A stretch of 35,243 bases of DNA from Pirellula sp. Its GTDB lineage: Bacteria; Planctomycetota; Planctomycetia; Pirellulales; Pirellulaceae. Below are positions 32,606-35,243 of the stretch, one piece after another. The notes under the pieces were generated by a model. That model was not told the DNA's origin. It did not search any database and saw only the letters and a list, made by a program, of their open reading frames with translations. The translations under genes and the position numbers were made by a program. Numbering within the stretch: the first letter of the stretch is position 1; every line of letters starts with the position of its first letter. The stretch lies in assembly GCA_025459245.1 (NCBI GenBank), contig JALOQZ010000010.1:1-35243 (forward strand). The letters are read 5' to 3'.

Positions 32606-34198
32606 ATGGATTGGTGGGAACAAGTCTATCGAGCGGAATCGACGATGGGAGCCATTCAAAGGCTGCTCCAGTCGCTGCGACAGGAACTACCGGTTCAAAG
32701 TCTAGTCCTGTACCAGCTGGATCCGGCGCAGCGGGCAGCCAACGTTGTATGCGCGGCAACGCAAGGGCCCATACCCGTCGATGTCCGAACTATTCGTTGC
32801 ACCGAGTCGAAATGGACCGAGTTGGTCGCTTGGCTGGACGAAGGTGAGGTATTGCGGCAGCATGGGCCGCGTAGGAGCGGTAAGCTCGCGTATTTAACAC
32901 CAGACTCCTACACCGGCTACTCGGTCGGTATTCCACTTCGCGGGCTTCAATTGGGTGTGGGTGGACAATCGGGCCTGGTGATATTGGAGATCGAGCATGG
33001 TCGAGCTGTTCGGGATGATCAATGGCAAGTGATGGAGCGGCTGCGTGGCCCCCTTTGGTTTTTGTTATTGGCAGCTAATGCGAAGCTGACTCAATCCGGC
33101 GAGTCAAGCTCGCTCGAGGAAGGACCTTCGGCGACAAAGGATATCATCGTAGGGGCAGATTCGGGGCTTCGATCGGTCATGGAGCGAGTCGAGATCGTGG
33201 CTCCCTCCGACATGCCTGTACTCATCCTTGGAGATACAGGAACAGGGAAAGAGGTTGTTGCGCGCGCCATCCACCAGAGATCCTCTCGCGCGGGCAAGCC
33301 GTTTATCCGAGTCAATTGCGGCGCCATTCCACCAGAGCTTATCGACTCACAGCTTTTCGGACACGAACGAGGTAGCTTCACCGGAGCATCCGATCAACGC
33401 AAAGGTTGGTTTGAAAGAGCCGACGGCGGGACTCTCTTTTTGGATGAAATCGGGGAATTGCCGTTGGCCGCACAAGTAAGATTGTTGCGAGTGCTTCAAG
33501 AGCATCAGATCGAACGCGTCGGCGGGGAGGAGTGGATTCATGTCGATGTTCGCATTGTCGCCGCCACCCACCGCGACCTGGCCAGCATGGTCCATCAAAG
33601 GACGTTTCGGGAAGACCTTTGGTATCGGATCAACATGTTTCCCATTTTGCTCCCAAGGCTTTGCGAACGGATCGAAGATATTCCTGCCTTAGCTCGACAC
33701 TTTTCCAAACGAGCATCGGCTAATTTTGGGCTTCCCTATGTCGAGCTAGTATCGAGCGATATTAAACAGCTCATCGAGTATCGATGGCCGGGAAACATAC
33801 GCGAACTCCAAGCGGTCATTGATCGAGCGGTCATCCTCGGACGAGGCATCAAGCTCGATATTGAAAATGCGTTGGGAATTGGGATCGCAACGAGATACGA
33901 ACCCGCTGTCGAGACCGATGAACCAACTTTCTATGAAGTCATCCCCGAGCAACCTGTTCGACGAATCGTGGAATCGGCGGACAAACCTGCATCGCGAGTA
34001 GACAATGAATCCGAATTAGAACTCGATGCGTTGGATCAAGCGATCCGAAGACATATCGAGAAGGCGTTGGTGTTGACCCAAGGTCAGATCGAAGGGAAGC
34101 GTGGGGCTGCTCATTTCTTGAAGATCAATCCACATACCTTGCGAGCGAAAATGCGAAAGCTGGGAATCGATTGGAATCAATTTCGCGAGACTTCTTGA
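32606..34198 (+). CDS. Sigma-54-dependent transcriptional activator (GAF-AAA+-Fis HTH)
   Basis: This is a bacterial enhancer-binding protein of 530 residues. Residues ~10-160 look like a GAF-type sensory domain, not a phosphorylatable receiver. The AAA+ domain (~180-415) has Walker A GDTGTGKE (209-216), the sigma-54 contact loop GSFTGA (256-261) in place of GAFTGA, Walker B GTLFLDE (275-281) and the arginine-finger region FREDLWYRIN. After an acidic linker, residues ~485-525 form a Fis-type HTH (QGQIEGKRGAAHFLKINPHT). The divergent sulfate operon with its sigma-54-like promoter suggests that it activates sulfate uptake in response to a small ligand. Which ligand is unknown. The ATG follows no strong ribosome binding site. 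Confidence 0.93.
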   Translation: MDWWEQVYRAESTMGAIQRLLQSLRQELPVQSLVLYQLDPAQRAANVVCAATQGPIPVDVRTIRCTESKWTELVAWLDEGEVLRQHGPRRSGKLAYLTPDSYTGYSVGIPLRGLQLGVGGQSGLVILEIEHGRAVRDDQWQVMERLRGPLWFLLLAANAKLTQSGESSSLEEGPSATKDIIVGADSGLRSVMERVEIVAPSDMPVLILGDTGTGKEVVARAIHQRSSRAGKPFIRVNCGAIPPELIDSQLFGHERGSFTGASDQRKGWFERADGGTLFLDEIGELPLAAQVRLLRVLQEHQIERVGGEEWIHVDVRIVAATHRDLASMVHQRTFREDLWYRINMFPILLPRLCERIEDIPALARHFSKRASANFGLPYVELVSSDIKQLIEYRWPGNIRELQAVIDRAVILGRGIKLDIENALGIGIATRYEPAVETDEPTFYEVIPEQPVRRIVESADKPASRVDNESELELDALDQAIRRHIEKALVLTQGQIEGKRGAAHFLKINPHTLRAKMRKLGIDWNQFRETS

Positions 34199-34352
34199 GA
34201 TCGGCTCGCCAGGAGATAACCCAGGGCATAAAATCTGGACATTGCTGTCGTATTTTGAGCCTACCTAACAGTCATTATCTACTAGGGCACAAGCTCCGGT
34301 TTGCACTTGTTTTGAGTTAGGTTCCGAGCCCAATTCCTTCAAGGAATCGAAC

Positions 34353-35243
34353 TTGCATATCTCGCGCGGTCCGGTTGTATTCTCTGCTGCTGTCGCTCTC
34401 GCCCTCATCGGACTGAATCTTATTCTATCCGCTCAAATGGCGCGTGAGTTGTTTGGGCGTGCGGACTGGGTGACGCATACCCATGAAGTCCTCACGAAAT
34501 CGGAGCATCTTCTTTCAACGGTTCTTGATGCCGAATCCGAGTTGCGAGGCTTTCTGCTCACCAATCGCGATGAATATCTGCAATCGATTACCCAGCTCGA
34601 ATCGAATTCGACAGAGGTTTTAGATTCACTGAGCCAGATGGTCGAGGATAATCCAGAGCAAGTTGCCCGCTTGCAAGAAATCAAACAACTCACGGCAGCG
34701 AAAGTGAACCAACTGCTTGAGACATTGCGAACGGCTCGAGAAAACGGAATGGAACAAGCCAAGGGAATGGTCACTACGGGTGAAGGTCGCCAACGGATGG
34801 AAAGGCTCGATCAAGCCGTTAGCGATTTCGAAAATGCGGAGAAAGTCCTGCTCGATTCACGGCAGGCCGATTTAAACGAAGCGTATCGCACAACTCTCGT
34901 ATCGGCGATTGGATCTGGCGTGGCAGTACTCCTAGCTATAGGGCTTCATTTCGGCCTTTCGAAACAGCAATCGAAGAAGCTGATTCAACAAGCGGAATCG
35001 ATCCACGCCAGTAGTGAACTGATGCGATTCACTTTCCAAAGCATCGGGGATGGTGTGATCACAACAGATGCCCAAGGTTTAGTCGTCGACATGAATGCCA
35101 TCGCGGAAGGCCTGACGGGATGGACTCGGAACAACGCACAGGGAATCAAGCTGACCGATGTCTTTCGCATCGTGAACGAGACCACACGCGAAGTAGTCGA
35201 TAACCCAGCAATCCAAGCGTTGAAGACCGGGGCAATCGTTGGA
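34353..35243 (+). CDS. CHASE3-PAS sensor protein, probably a histidine kinase (3' end outside window)
   Basis: This frame runs to the window end without a stop, 297 codons visible. It starts at TTG 34353-34355, with AAGGA (34341-34345) 7 nt upstream. The next in-frame ATG is 34437, after the first membrane helix, so the TTG is preferred. The first helix is FSAAVALALIGLNLIL (~10-25). A CHASE3 domain follows outside the membrane (~35-180) with the signature VLDAESELRGFLLTNRDEYL. A second helix (SAIGSGVAVLLAIGLHFGL, ~187-205) leads to a PAS domain beginning FTFQSIGDGVITTDAQGLVVDMN (quoted in part) and GLTGWTRNNAQG. A kinase or GGDEF domain should follow. It is 154 bp downstream of the sigma-54 activator on the same strand. 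Confidence 0.88.
   Translation, partial: MHISRGPVVFSAAVALALIGLNLILSAQMARELFGRADWVTHTHEVLTKSEHLLSTVLDAESELRGFLLTNRDEYLQSITQLESNSTEVLDSLSQMVEDNPEQVARLQEIKQLTAAKVNQLLETLRTARENGMEQAKGMVTTGEGRQRMERLDQAVSDFENAEKVLLDSRQADLNEAYRTTLVSAIGSGVAVLLAIGLHFGLSKQQSKKLIQQAESIHASSELMRFTFQSIGDGVITTDAQGLVVDMNAIAEGLTGWTRNNAQGIKLTDVFRIVNETTREVVDNPAIQALKTGAIVG

Noticed and set aside
34280-34310. Possible sigma-54 promoter before the CHASE3 sensor gene (GGCAC...TTTGC)
   Set aside because: GG to GC spacing is about 15 bases, incompatible with the -24/-12 geometry.

Overview
The window looks like a chromosomal segment of a planctomycete, probably of the Pirellulaceae. The evidence is the protein content. It includes a DUF1559 protein with the terminal H-x-DG motif, a PVC-type beta-propeller/HEAT/c-heme protein ending in CAACH, and three proteins with an N-terminal LE-x-R-type motif (the planctomycete LEPR-XLL-like surface-protein start). 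It also includes a membrane-anchored squalene-cyclase-fold repeat protein and an ECF sigma factor next to a Ser/Thr kinase with TPRs. Genes are dense, mostly in short same-strand runs, many without a strong ribosome binding site. I saw no tRNA, rRNA, CRISPR array, phage or transposase gene. Species cannot be decided from the sequence.

Layout. 1-4.1 kb (minus): pyrE, a glutamine-dependent NAD synthetase preceded by a CaMKII-association-domain protein, and an alpha/beta hydrolase. 4.3-7.2 kb (plus): a small hypothetical gene, a DUF1559 protein and a secreted S51 (cyanophycinase-like) peptidase. 7.3-9.5 kb: a Na+/Ca2+ exchanger family protein (minus) and an MscS channel (plus), separated by REP-like palindromic repeats. 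9.4-18.3 kb (minus): a probable co-directional module of seven genes. It runs ECF sigma factor, secreted Gly/Gln/Met-rich protein, TonB-anchor-like toroid protein, LEPR-type beta-solenoid, LEPR-type matrixin, Ser/Thr kinase-TPR, LEPR-type protein. 18.7-24.9 kb: a small gene, a coiled-coil lipoprotein, an operon of glycine-zipper protein, methyltransferase and AAA-less M41 peptidase, a small membrane protein, rsfS, and a J-domain-like gene translationally coupled to an HD hydrolase. 25.1-28.1 kb: the PVC heme protein. 28.2-32.2 kb (minus): the sulfate uptake operon sbp-cysT-cysW-cysA. 32.6-35.2 kb (plus): a sigma-54-dependent activator and a CHASE3/PAS sensor protein cut by the window edge.

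The most interesting observation is regulatory. The 385-bp gap between sbp and the sigma-54 activator holds two divergent matches to the -24/-12 sigma-54 promoter (TGGC-N7-TTGC, GG-N10-GC core). One points at the sulfate operon and one at the activator gene. Two palindromes that could be activator sites lie between them. This suggests a self-contained, sigma-54-controlled sulfate-uptake circuit.

The second observation is a family of exactly 54-bp palindromic repeats, with three copies in 4.5 kb. Two are direct copies bracketing cysA, one of them inside the sulfate operon. The family shares its core with a different REP-like element near 8.4 kb. The third is the ECF sigma/kinase/surface-protein module, which looks like a regulated cell-surface programme of unknown purpose.
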